Position numbers and translations under genes: made by a program. Shown here piece after piece: positions 8,961 through 20,216 of a stretch of 28,941 bases of DNA. The notes beneath the pieces were generated by a model. That model did no database searches and was not told the DNA's origin. It saw only the letters and a list, made by a program, of their open reading frames with translations. Numbering within the stretch: the stretch's first letter is position 1; each line of letters begins with the position of its first letter. Source of the stretch: Schoenoplectus triqueter (taxonomy: Eukaryota > Streptophyta > Magnoliopsida > Poales > Cyperaceae); assembly GCA_964058805.1 (NCBI GenBank), contig CAXKVV010001027.1, positions 1 to 28,941 on the forward strand, in the 5' to 3' direction.

Positions 8961-9483
8961 AACTCTACTACCAATCTCAATTGTGTGACCAGACAATAGA
9001 AATGAGATATAACAGTGACATGAAACTCAAACTAGAAGCTTAAGTCTTTAATTATTCAAGTTTCATAACTAATTTCATATGCCATTCTGGCAATTCTTGA
9101 AATTGATCTAAAAACTGAGTTTTAAAAGCAACAAATGTGAAAAGAGACAGGAATCAAATATAAAGAAATGAAATTGAATGAAAAATCACAAATCCATTGA
9201 TTGCTTAATGCAAGAATTAAGCTTATTGCACAATTCACAAAAATCATTCTCAATTACACTATAAATTCGATAGCAGTACCTAATCAAGCTTGCAAATGAT
9301 GACTGGATCTCCTAGAAGCTGCAAAGTGAATTGAATTGAGAGACTAAGTCTACTATCAATTAATCCAATTGCTTTTCCTTGCTTTTTCTTGATTCTTCTT
9401 TGCTGGTTATCAATTGACTCTCTCTTTCAACTATTAAGATTTTCTAGCTTCTACCAGAGACCCCTTCTGTGTTTTCCAATTCA

Positions 9484-9492
9484 GTTTATATA
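9484..9492 (-). promoter_or_regulatory. TATA box, minus strand
   Basis: The minus strand reads CTATATAAACTG, a strong plant TATA match. Downstream it runs into gaaagagagagtc and other leader-like sequence. No coding region follows within 500 bp. Confidence 0.35.
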
Positions 9493-9784
9493 GGCTAGAA
9501 GTGTGTAATTTGCTAAATGGTGATTGGTTGGGTGATTAGCACTTGGATCACGGCTTGGATTCAATCTCCACCTTTGGTTCAGTTTAGATCAATGGTTAGG
9601 ATGTATTTGTGCTTTCTAATTACTCAATTGAGTTGGCTGTCAGTGGTTAAGCCGTTTGAGTTAGTTACAAAGGTTCTTTTATTCACTCTTTTGCCACTCT
9701 CCATATCAACTAACCATCACTCACTTCTGGACTGTTCTAGAACCTTCTCCACTCTTGGCAATCACCAGGGAGCTCTCTGAAACA

Positions 9785-9792
9785 CTATAAAA
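9785..9792 (+). promoter_or_regulatory. TATA box, plus strand
   Basis: CTATAAAAGCCTC is a near-ideal plant TATA context. C/T-rich leader-like DNA follows (ctccatttctccattt). The only downstream frame is a 66-residue ORF at 9931-10131 with no recognised family. Confidence 0.4.
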
Positions 9793-10210
9793 GCCTCTGT
9801 ACAGTGAAAAATCTCCATTTCTCCATTTGAGCCCGATTTTCACTCAATTACCATTGCCATTACCTTACTCATCAATTCATCCAATTGCAAGCTCTCTTAG
9901 CCTCCTATTAGACTCAGTAGTTGATCCACCTTGTTCTTTGCATTGTCTCTACTCCCTACTATTGAATTTGAGCTTGCTGCCTTTTACCCGATTGGTGATC
10001 TAGTGGAATACTATTGCAAGGCTTCAAAGGGTATTATCTTTGCATCCAGAGGGCATCGCCTTGGTGAAAGAAAGCTGCTTGTTCAATTAATTTCACTTTT
10101 ACAAGCTTGCAAAGGTCAATCCCAATTTTGATCTCATTGACTGTCTCAGCACAATTCTCTTTATCCTTTTCATATTCCTTAAAATTCATGCTTGATACAT
10201 GTTCTAATCA

Positions 10211-10698
10211 ATAATATGCACCTTCCTATCGAATGAATTTGAAGGATTCCGCTATCTCTAACCTACTCAACCATGGCGCCTCTCGGCCAGTCGCGCGGAA
10301 GAAAAAGAAGAAGAGGAGGAAGGGAAGAAGAAAGCGCCTCCGGGGGGGCCGGTCTCGGCGCATGTGAGCCGCAGCAGAGTGGGGCCCACAGTCAGAGGGA
10401 TGGTGCGCAAGGGTCAGGTGCATACTTCCTTTCTTTCCTTTTTATTTGAATTGCGGCTTTATCTGAATGGGCTTGGTTCACATAACAGCTCATGCTCCTC
10501 TGATTCATAAACCTGACAATAGGGTCCCACTTGTAAGTCTATTGTGTCTAGGCTTACAGAGATGATTATTAATTGATTAATTCACAGATTAGCATTAATC
10601 ATGCTGAGTTGGCTTGTCATGATTGGTTGCTAGGTTAAGCACTCCCCTTTAGCATTAATGACCTGTTAATCAACTGCTGAGGTGGCCTTATAGGAACA
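10211..10698. other. Short GC-rich/purine-rich stretch; no gene seen
   Basis: A GC-rich core at about 10274-10420 includes a purine run (aagaaaaagaagaagaggag). It is followed by ordinary AT-richer sequence. Open frames on the minus strand here are low-complexity and I do not call them genes. Confidence 0.4.
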
Positions 10699-10921
10699 TG
10701 CCATGTGGCATAAGCTGAATGAGGTGGCCTCCCCTGGTTGTGCCGTGTGGCACAGAGGGAGTGTAGTGGACCACTGGTATGGTGCCATGTGGCATTAGGG
10801 TGATGAGGTGGCCCATTGGCTGTCTGCCACGTGGCACTTAGGTGGGGCCCACCTGTCAGTGACTCATACCTGGGTGGGGCCCACTTGCTGACATGGCCCA
10901 ATGAGAGGCTGCCACGTGGCA
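10699..10921. repeat. 42-bp tandem array built on the palindrome TGCC(A/G)(C/T)GTGGCA
   Basis: The 12-base motif starts at 10699, 10741, 10783 and 10825, exactly 42 bp apart, and again at 10910 (85 bp, about two units on). The last two copies are the perfect palindrome TGCCACGTGGCA, with the G-box core CACGTG; the others have CATGTG or CGTGTG. GTGGGGCCCAC palindromes sit in the 85-bp gap. G-boxes are known bZIP/bHLH sites in plants. Function here is inference. Confidence 0.85.
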
Positions 10922-11338
10922 CACCCTCTCTCTTTGATTATTTTATGCCTCTTGTGTTTCTTGTACCCAGTTTGTACCCAGAGCTGCTGTTATCCCCCAC
11001 TTGCACCCAGAACTGCTCTGATCAAATCTCAGCCTTTGATTAATTCATTTATTCTGCCTTTATTTTCCCTGAATTTATTTTAATAGCTCCACTTATCCAA
11101 AAATCATGAAATTTTCACCAAAAATCCCTAAATTCATGATGATCATCCCTGTAATTTTTAATTCCATTTTTACCCCTCCTTCTCTGAATTAAAAATTCTT
11201 TTATTCATAAAACCCTATTATTCTTTATGGATTAATCCCTGATCTCAATTGTAGCTCAATGTCTCTGCCAATTACCTCTCTCTTGCAGAAACCACCCTAA
11301 CTAAATACCAATTAGATTTATATTGATATTCATTAGGG

Positions 11339-11556
11339 CTTGATTTGATCAAATGCTGACTACTTATCAGCAATTAATACAAATCTAGACTTGATCAGGT
11401 GGTTGCTCCCAGCTTTGGCACCTGATCAGTCTTGTGAAATTGACTTTCAATCCCTTAACATGAGGGTGACTTGGTCAAATAACTGACTACTTATCAGTAA
11501 TTGACACAAATCAAAGCATGGTTAGGTGGTTGCTCGCAGCTTTGGCACCAGGTCAG
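11339..11556. repeat. Tandem duplication of about 90 bp, offset about 127 bp
   Basis: The segment about 11339-11428 and the segment about 11466-11556 share ctgactacttatcag, aattgacacaaatc-like and aggtggttgctc(c/g)cagc, then tttggcacc. They clearly descend from one unit but have diverged. No coding frame spans them. They lie between the palindrome array and the hairpin-TATA duplication, so the whole 10.7-12.3 kb block may be one repeat-rich LTR or enhancer-like element. Confidence 0.75.
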
Positions 11557-11928
11557 CCTCGAAAGCAAAATCACATTTGGAATTTCTCATGATTAGTTGC
11601 ATCAAAATGCTAGCTTGGCATTGACATCATTTCATGTAGCATAGGGATCATACTGCTTCAGCTCCTTTCTAGGGTTAGCTTCAAAGGCAGATTTCTAGGG
11701 TTCAATCCTTCAATAGGTCACTGAGGTGTGGGGTCCACCTATCAGTGAAAATGGTCACATGGGTGACTCATCAGATAGGCTGTGCTATTAGACTCATCTG
11801 CAAGGGACTGCCAGGTGGGTCCCACTTGTCAGAGAAAATGGAATCAAATGGCTGACCCATCAGGAGATTTTCTCTCTCCTAAATCTCCCGAGGGTCAGCC
11901 ACCTCGAATGAGTAGGAGGTAGCTGGGT

Positions 11929-11936
11929 ATTTATAT
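11929..11936 (+). promoter_or_regulatory. TATA-like box in module 1
   Basis: GGGTATTTATATCC lies 28 bases after the hairpin of the first module. The matching site in the second module is 12173-12180. Keeping the same spacing to the hairpin in both modules supports a regulatory role, but no transcript is evident from sequence. Confidence 0.35.
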
Positions 11937-12172
11937 CCTTGTTCCATATTTAGGATTTCCTTGTGGGATTAATGCTTAACCTCTGTTCCGGGTTGATTAG
12001 CTTTCTTAACAAAATAGGCTAGGTCCATGTCATTGGAGCTGCTCATAAGGGACTGCCGTGTGGGTCCCACTTGTCAGAAAAGATAAAATCACATGGTGAC
12101 ACCCAAGAGGTCTCCTCTCTCCCTCGATCTTCTTGGGTGTCACACATGCTGAGTGGATAGAGAATAGCGGGG

Positions 12173-12180
12173 TATTTATA
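12173..12180 (+). promoter_or_regulatory. TATA-like box in module 2
   Basis: GGGGTATTTATACTC lies 30 bases after the second module's hairpin and matches the first module's site in sequence and spacing. What it would transcribe is unclear; the DNA that follows has no long frame. Confidence 0.35.
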
Positions 12181-12289
12181 CTCTTCACTTTGCGCTCAGC
12201 ATTCCATTGTGGGACTAATGGATTTGTTCCGGGGTTATGCAGCGACCTTTCCTGATCAGTGGGCCACCTTTCCACTGCTCTCTTTCTTC

Positions 12290-13160
12290 TCCCCCTTTCT
12301 TATGATTTATCATCAATTTATTTCATTTATTCATCTATACATCCTTGAAATTTTTTAAGGGTAAACAATAATAATATTAAAAATAGCCAAATTCATACAT
12401 GACAAAAGAAATTTATTATATTATCTTAAAATTATTTCAAACGTAGCAGCAATTAAAATCCATATTTGTTATTATAACAATGTTAAAATTATTTGTTCCA
12501 ATCATAAACGTAGCAATAATCATAACTATTTGTTTTAACTTTCAAAACATATAATAAGCATCAAATAACATAATAAAATCTACCTAATTAATATAATAAT
12601 TATTATTCAACTTTATAAATCAACACAGAGTGAAAGATAAATATTGCTCTTCAATTTAAACTAAATTGGACATGTCTATTTTATTAATTGACATATGATA
12701 TAATTATATTTTTACTTTTATTTTATTTATTGATCGAATTCATAGCGAATTCAAATTTGAATCTTATAAAATTCATATGCAGATTGAATAAACTAACAAA
12801 TATATTTTAAGGATCCATATGCAGATCCATTTAAGTATATTCTGATTGAATTTTTAAATTATGGATATCCATTGACAGCTGGGGGAGGAAGAGGACTGGA
12901 TCCAAATGGGTTGGGAAGGCTCGGCTCCTAGGAAGGCTTAGAAGTTTGACGAAGTCTGACTCTGGAAGAAGAAGCGTAGTTTTCAGTGCTTAGGTTTTTC
13001 TGTATTTTTCTTCCATTTTTGTTATTTTGCTCTTGCTTCAGTTTTCTTGCTAAAGCAAACTTCCTGCTGCTGAAATCTGTAAGTATTTGTTGTTGCAACT
13101 TGACTGCGGTTTGACCAAGTGCTGCTAATTTTCTTCTCAGTTACCCTCATATTGTACTCT
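12290..13160. other. AT-rich DNA, then a possible non-coding plus-strand exon
   Basis: 12300-12880 is AT-rich with nothing recognisable. From about 12885 composition changes (gggggaggaagaggactgg) and the sequence looks like a transcript leader that ends at a textbook 5' splice site, ctgaaatctGTAAGT, with GT at 13080. I found no matching downstream coding exon on the plus strand before the 14.4-kb gene, so an untranslated or non-coding transcript is only a possibility. Confidence 0.25.
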
Positions 13161-14312
13161 TTTCTTAATTGTAGCATAAATGTCAATTTCCTTCAAATCT
13201 CAAAAAGTATGTGTTCAACTGGAACTTCTAAAATTTTAAAACACATCTGGCACCCGAAACATTACAGCAAACTGGAATGAACAAGTTAGATATTTAAAAA
13301 AAAAATAGAACTCGGAAATCACAAGTGTTGCAACCAGGCAACACGAACAGACGAGCATCACACAGTTTTTCCAGAAAGAAAGTTTAGGTGTTAATCATGC
13401 ATGCCAGAGTGCCAAATACTACAGTTGGACAGAAAATAGTACAGATGTTAATGAACCACAGGTAATATATTTATATCAATTATAATAGCATAAACATGTT
13501 TAAACTAGAGTAGTAAGTCTTTCAATTTTTGTCTTGCATTAGAACAAGTCAAGCGCTGCTGCATCTTTGGTGTTAGCACAATAACGTATTAAAAAGGTAC
13601 AACCATCTGTGCACAACAGAACATAATTATAAGCCACTTTGGTCAAGAATAACTCAGGCACATTGGGAAATCAGAGAAGTAAGAGAATCTACGAAAGATT
13701 TTCATCAAACATAATTCCAAAAGAAAGGATTGAAACTCTTCCCACCAATTGTTCTTCACAAAGTAACAGAATCAAATAGAAATACAAAGGCTCACGGTGG
13801 TGCCACCACTCCAAATATCACATTACAAAGTATATGTTACTCGTCCACATTTCCATCTAGTGTCGACTCCCTCGTTCACCAGTCCATACACTACTCAGTC
13901 AACTGGGAAATTGAAAATGTCATTTAGTTAGTTTGCATTATTATGAGAATATAACTAATGGGCAGTGTGAACAATTTACAATTGAAACAACAGCATCACA
14001 TTATGCAAATCTTGTTATGGACAACATGCTCTTTATATTATACACATGATTACCGTTGCATATATTCATTAATTTGGTAAATTGCTAACAACCCATCTCC
14101 AAGGCAGTTTGAGACTTTGAACTATGCATTCCAATTAATGATCTTCCCTGTCAAGAAGAACTGGTATCCAGCTCATAGGTGTTTGACAAAAAGCCTCTTG
14201 AGGCATAAGTTCCTCACAGGATCCATAACCAGCACATTGGGAAATAACCAACAATCCAAAAGGAGCAACGTAAATAAAGTAAAAACTAAAATTAAGGAAC
14301 ACAAACTCAGCT
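13161..14312. other. Intergenic, 3' side of the small minus-strand gene; no gene seen
   Basis: Ordinary AT-rich sequence. Part of it could be the 3' untranslated region of the minus-strand gene ending at 14364. On that strand ctctctctctctctag just beyond the stop could act as a 3' splice site for an intron in the untranslated region. The 65-residue frames at 13730-13927 and 14117-14314 show no recognisable feature. Confidence 0.35.
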
Positions 14313-14332
14313 AGAGAGAGAGAGAGAGAGAG
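14313..14332. repeat. (GA)n microsatellite
   Basis: About ten GA repeats follow ctca. On the minus strand this is a CT tract that ends in tctctag, a possible polypyrimidine tract and acceptor downstream of the small gene's stop codon. Confidence 0.85.
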
Positions 14333-14363
14333 AATGAGAAATCACCTCAAAATATCCATCCTA

Positions 14364-14777
14364 TTAGAATTGAGTAAAACTCCTGGGGAAGGGAGGCAGC
14401 CGCAACATAGCTTGCTCGGTGACTATTGGATCCGACCTCGATATCTAACACCAGTAACAACAAAGTAACAAAATCATTCATAACCTACAAATTAAAAAAA
14501 AAAATCGTGATATAAATCGATACAAATTGATATCCCGACGCACTGGATCTCGAAGGGTAGGCTTGGTATCATCCTTGGCCGGCCTGAAGGCGGGTTTCAG
14601 CTTCGGTTTCATCGCAGCGGAGGCAGAGGCAGAGGCAGAGGCGGGGGCGGAAGGGTCGGATGGAGGTGGCGGCGATGGATCGGCAGCGACTTTTGTCGCC
14701 ACGTGGAGGGTACTGGCGGGCTTCACTGTCCCGTCCGCCATTCTCTTCCGATCGATCGGGATATTAGCTCCGCTCAT
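14364..14777 (-). CDS. Small conserved-looking plant protein, 104 aa, two exons; function unknown
   Basis: Exon 1 is 14777-14544 and exon 2 is 14444-14364. The intron begins GTGCGT (14543) and ends TTAG (14445), phase 0. The protein starts MSGANIPIDRKRMADG. It has a Pro/Ser/Ala low-complexity part from a GAGGCA-type repeat (about 14616-14645), then a Lys/Pro-rich FRPAKDDTKPTLRDP. Across the splice it continues ISRSDPIVTEQAMLRLPPFP and ends SFTQF. The last part resembles, from memory, the C-terminus of short plant proteins with a SDPIxTExAxLRLPPFP pattern; I cannot give a function. The frame also extends upstream without a stop to a GTG at 14822, but ATG 14777 is the first usable ATG. MADG at 14741 is another candidate start. 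No signal peptide or membrane segment is evident. It is head-to-head with the zinc-finger gene, 290 bp apart. Confidence 0.7.
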
Positions 14778-15067
14778 AATTTCCGTTACTTCTACTGCTG
14801 GTAAAAAATCTAATGGGCCCACGGACTAGAAGTCAACTCTCGTTTACTAAGCTTGGTAAAGGGCCTAAGGCGGTTTTATTTGGATGGGCTGGGTGCACGA
14901 GCTATTATCTGATATAGAATGGACTTGGCCCAAGTAATATCTTCTTTCGTAAGAGCCCATGAAGTATCTGATCTTGTTTCCAAGGAGACATCTCTTGCAT
15001 TGTTTTGCCAAGTGGTAGAAAACCTCGACCTCAAAATGTCCTCCAACAAGAGAGAGAGAAGAGAGAC
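14778..15067. promoter_or_regulatory. Bidirectional promoter with site II motifs
   Basis: 290 bp separate the two divergent start codons. It contains TGGGCCCA (14814-14821), TGGGCT (14885-14890), GGCCCA (14927-14932) and AGCCCA (14954-14959). Site II elements (TGGGCC/T) are known TCP-factor targets in promoters of growth, ribosomal and organelle-protein genes. No strong TATA box is seen, which fits a housekeeping-type promoter. A GA-rich stretch (15049-15066) precedes the plus-strand start. Confidence 0.6.
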
Positions 15068-16991
<1,924 letters not shown>

Positions 16992-17645
16992 ATGAAATTC
17001 CCTGGCTTTTGTATATGATTTATCAGGTCTAATTAAAGTTTGAATAGCTTAAATATTGTTCTAAAAATAGCGTGCTCAAAATTTTGGTTTGCGATCTAGT
17101 ATCACTAGTTCAGTAGCAATTGTTTAGTTGTTTATATGAGATACTTGTTCATATAAATTTTGGTACATGCTCGTGCTTTGGAAAACAGAATTTTTCTCTG
17201 CCAAATTCTAATTCCCAATGGTTGAATTTTGATTAGCCTTCATGGCCATGCACTTCATAAACTAAGAAATGGTAACTGACTTCCAAAATTCAAGACTTTG
17301 ACAATCACTTATTTTCCTCTTCCTTGTCAAGTATTTTTTTTTCATAGTTTCTTTGGTTATATATTTTTTAACATAAATAATACAATCGAGAATACGATTC
17401 TAACATTCAATTGCTTATATTTTCACATCAACTGTTTAAACAATTTCACTCTTTCTCTCTCTCAATTGCAAAGCCCGCTCCAATGATGTTCTTTTTACTT
17501 TAAAAAATGAGACTCAGGTACTGATGTTCTTTTATTTTTATAGCGCAATGCGATTTGCCATTTCAGGACTTGCTAAATTAGTAAGTGGCTTTCATTTTGA
17601 AATTTTAAGTTGCAAACTACACATAGAATATCTCAATTGGATTTA
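16992..17645. other. 3' flank of the zinc-finger gene; nothing else seen
   Basis: AT-rich DNA after the stop. The 3' untranslated region probably lies in the first few hundred bases (taattaaagtttgaat near 17030 is a possible polyadenylation context). There is no coding frame of note. Confidence 0.4.
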
Positions 17646-17998
17646 GAGCATCTTCAACGCCAATTGCAAATGACTTGTTTAATCTTAAGCAAAGCTTGAT
17701 ATTTTAATTTGAAAAAAATGAGAGCCAGTTGCCAATTTATTTAGCATACTTACTAAATAGCATATCATTATGATACTATCCAGTTGGATTAAACAATTAG
17801 TAGCATTAATTTTTGAAATGAATAACGAAGGAATGCAAACTTAAAATTTGCTTCACTCCGCTCACTCTAATCCGTAAATAAACCCACTTTTAAAAGTAAA
17901 AATGATTTTCAGCATTTGAGTGAGTTCCCAAATTCCAATTGATAGAGTGAAATTACTTTAACAGTTGTGGAAATAAGCAATTGCAGAATTGGAGCATT
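17646..17998. mobile_element. Possible MITE starting GAGCATCTTCAACG
   Basis: The left end reads gagcatcttcaacgccaattgcaaat and the right end, reverse-complemented, reads aatgctccaattctgcaattgctt. They form an imperfect terminal inverted repeat over about 25 bases and enclose about 350 bp of non-coding DNA. GAGCATC(T/C)(T/C)CAAC starts are common in plant miniature elements. I could not define a target-site duplication. Confidence 0.35.
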
Positions 17999-18207
17999 AA
18001 TTCATACGAAAAACTAAGAATTAAAATAACTTAAAAACATGAATAAATTGAGGAAAATAAATTGATATAATGAAAGACGGTTTGTTTTGAACTATTGGAA
18101 ACTATGATATGTTAAGTTTAGGTTTCAGGTAATTGAAGATTTTGATGTGTTCATATAGCCTATTGGTGCCGAAATGTGGTACTTGAAAAATAAATAAGAG
18201 TAGGTTT

Positions 18208-18610
18208 AATGTAGGGTGTCAATGGGTCGGGTCAGATTTGAGTCGGGTCATATTATTTTATTATTTTTTGATTCAATTTAAACCCAATATGATTATATTT
18301 GGGTCAAAAAAATTGACCCATATCCGATCCGATCTATGTAAACTAATTAAATATTTATTAATTATTTTTATATTATTTTAAATAATTAAATATTAGTTAA
18401 TTTATAATTAATCTTAATTAGTGTATAATTAATGTATATTTAAGATTTAATTAGTACTAAATCACAAAATTACTTCAAAAAACATAATAAATTGGATCGG
18501 GTCGAGTTGACCCGAACCCTACCCGACTTGATTTGGGTCAAAAAAATTAAATCCATATCCGACTCATTTATCTTCGGATCATGTCGGGTCGGATCAATAT
18601 AGCGGTAATT
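18208..18610. repeat. GGGTC-rich repeat with two related halves
   Basis: GTCGGGTC/GACCCGA motifs flank AT-rich DNA. The phrase tttgggtcaaaaaaatt followed by catatccga occurs at about 18299 and again at about 18533, so the block contains a direct repeat about 234 bp apart. Similar GGGTCGGGTC-ended non-autonomous elements are frequent in plant genomes. No frame and no clear terminal structure. Confidence 0.5.
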
Positions 18611-19120
18611 AGAATAAATGAGGCATGAATAGTGAATAGTTTACGGATGGCGTTTAACATAATTAGGGGTAGTTGGGATTAATTGACTATAGCCTACAAA
18701 TACACATAATCCATTGAATGAAATGAAATAAAAATTAAAATCGAACTTTACAAACAACCATAACACCTCACCTATTCAAACTCTTCAAGAATCAATCACC
18801 AGTTTGAAATTGAAATTCAAGATCGAGTCAGTTTAAACAGAGAACAAAAGAAAGAAAGCTGGAAAACAAAAATTCAAATTCATTTCATTCAATATATATT
18901 GATTACAAGGATGACATCTATTCATAGCCATCTAATTCCAACCACCGAACCACGGCCATAATTATACTAAATACCACCCATAAACTATCTGCTATTTATC
19001 TCTCGTTTATTCTAATTACCATTATAGGTATATATTGTTTCAACAGAAACAAATGGTAATTACCACTTTTCAAAGAAAATTAATAAATAGTGTTATGTCC
19101 GGGTGTATGAATACGATCAG
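18611..19120. other. AT-rich intergenic DNA; no gene seen
   Basis: No coding frame longer than noise, and no repeat structure I can define. Confidence 0.4.
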
Positions 19121-19189
19121 CCAAACAAAAATTGACTGATGAAAGTACTCAGCCAGAATCTCTCTCGGCAAATTAATCTTTAAAAATAA

Positions 19190-19340
19190 TTGACTGATGA
19201 AAGTACTCTGAGTGGGAGGTCGTGGGTTCGAAACTCAGATAAAGAGTCTTTATGGACAATTATGAAATTTGAGAGCTTGACTCTCATCTTTCTGATAAAA
19301 AATAATAATATTTATAAACTCTTCAAAAAGAAAAAAAAAC
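19190..19340 (+). mobile_element. SINE-like fragment with pol III B-box
   Basis: GGAGGTCGTGGGTTCGAAACTC (in two parts here: ggaggtcgtg, then ggttcgaaactc at 19225-19236) matches the B-box region typical of tRNA-derived plant SINEs. An A-rich tail (aaaaagaaaaaaaaa) begins about 90 bases downstream. The upstream A-box is weak or missing, so the copy is probably 5'-truncated. A 21-base direct repeat, aattgactgatgaaagtact plus c, occurs at about 19129 and 19188. Confidence 0.45.
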
Positions 19341-20216
19341 TCGAGAGAATAATCGGAAAAACCCTAGATTAATTAACTCGGGTTTATTAGTAGGCCCATA
19401 GTACTAATAGGCGGATGTTTATTTGATATGCCCATAAATTTATTAGTCGTTGGCCTTCATTGAATCCTGACGTTGTTACGGTCCAAGTTATTTATAAGCC
19501 TCTTAATTAATCGTATTAATTCAAACCCTTAAAAATCTTGCCGAACATAATTTAGGAAAATTAATCAATTATATTCGAATTTCCATCCATATCCATGCGT
19601 GCTCAAGGCGCTGAACAGGTCCTAACTAGTTCATCATACATTGCTCATTACATCATATCTAATTCCTAATGAAATGAAAACAGAGAACGGATGTAGGATT
19701 TTGATTAGAAAGGACAACAATCAAATTATAATAGTTTATTAAGTTTAAATATATTAACCAATTCAAAACTAAATAAAAAATTGATAATTTAATATATATT
19801 CTTATGTAATAAATTTAGAGGTCAAAATTAAACATAGAAAAATCAGAAATTAAATTTAATATTCAGATTAACAAAAAAATTATTTAAAATATTATTTTTC
19901 AAAATTCGAAAAATAACTGACCTGAACCACGTTCACCCGCCCCGTCGAAACATGGGATGGATCTGCATCCTCTGCCGCGCGAAACGCGTCCGCAACCGTT
20001 AGATTTATGGGGCTCTCTTTGAGATTGGCGCAGCATGCATCTCAATACAAATCGTACGGCTCTCATGACGCGCTGCATGTTGCAGCGCATCAGTGGACGT
20101 GAATTCAACATGGGACATAGGTGAAACCAGTTAGGTCTCAGATCCATCTCACCCACCCATTTGCTTACATCATATCTATGCCCAGACAAGGAGAGTACGA
20201 ATGAGAATAATTAATA
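19341..20216. other. Intergenic DNA with a GC-richer patch and a small hairpin
   Basis: AT-rich to about 19915. Then a GC-richer patch to 20200 with a minus-strand open frame of 96 codons (19899-20189), rich in Arg and Cys, with no family I recognise. GCGCTGCA (20070-20077) and TGCAGCGC (20081-20088) form a perfect 8-bp stem with a 3-base loop. I do not call a gene. Confidence 0.35.

Larger units (their letters stand above)
8961..10210. other. Non-coding stretch with two divergent TATA boxes
   Basis: This stretch is moderately AT-rich with no long reading frame. It holds a minus-strand TATA (about 9485-9491) and a plus-strand TATA (about 9785-9792) about 300 bp apart, each followed by pyrimidine-rich, leader-like sequence. 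An old LTR or a non-coding transcription unit is possible. Small open frames at 9517-9780 and 9931-10131 show no recognisable domain. Confidence 0.4.
11718..12250 (+). repeat. Duplicated hairpin-plus-TATA module (third partial copy upstream)
   Basis: Two modules about 244 bp apart share the order: gggactgcc, tgggtcccacttgtcag, a hairpin, about 28-30 bases, TATTTATA, then ccattgtgggactaatg-like and gttccgggtt. Module 1 hairpin: outer arms 11849-11858/11892-11901 (TGGCTGACCC/GGGTCAGCCA) and inner arms 11863-11870/11881-11888 (GGAGATTT/AAATCTCC). Module 2 hairpin: 12096-12108/12131-12143 (GTGACACCCAAGA/TCTTGGGTGTCAC). A partial, older copy begins near 11718. It may be a promoter-bearing U3 of an otherwise lost plus-strand element. 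Confidence 0.8.

Noticed and set aside
10699..10921. Evenly spaced palindromic repeats, superficially CRISPR-like
   Set aside because: The DNA between palindromes is related, the genome is eukaryotic, and there are no cas genes. It is a degenerate tandem repeat.
10635..11043. Open frames on both strands over the palindrome array, with repeats such as TWH and GPP
   Set aside because: The repeats follow from the 42-bp DNA array; the frames are not kept between units.
14478..14822. 114-codon minus-strand frame as one unspliced gene starting at 14822
   Set aside because: The codon at 14822 is GTG, not ATG, and the C-terminal 21 residues are intron translation. The spliced model from 14777 gives a more sensible C-terminus.
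19899..20189. 96-codon minus-strand frame rich in Arg and Cys
   Set aside because: No ordered Cys pattern and no family recognised; it coincides with a small GC-richer patch that makes chance frames likely.
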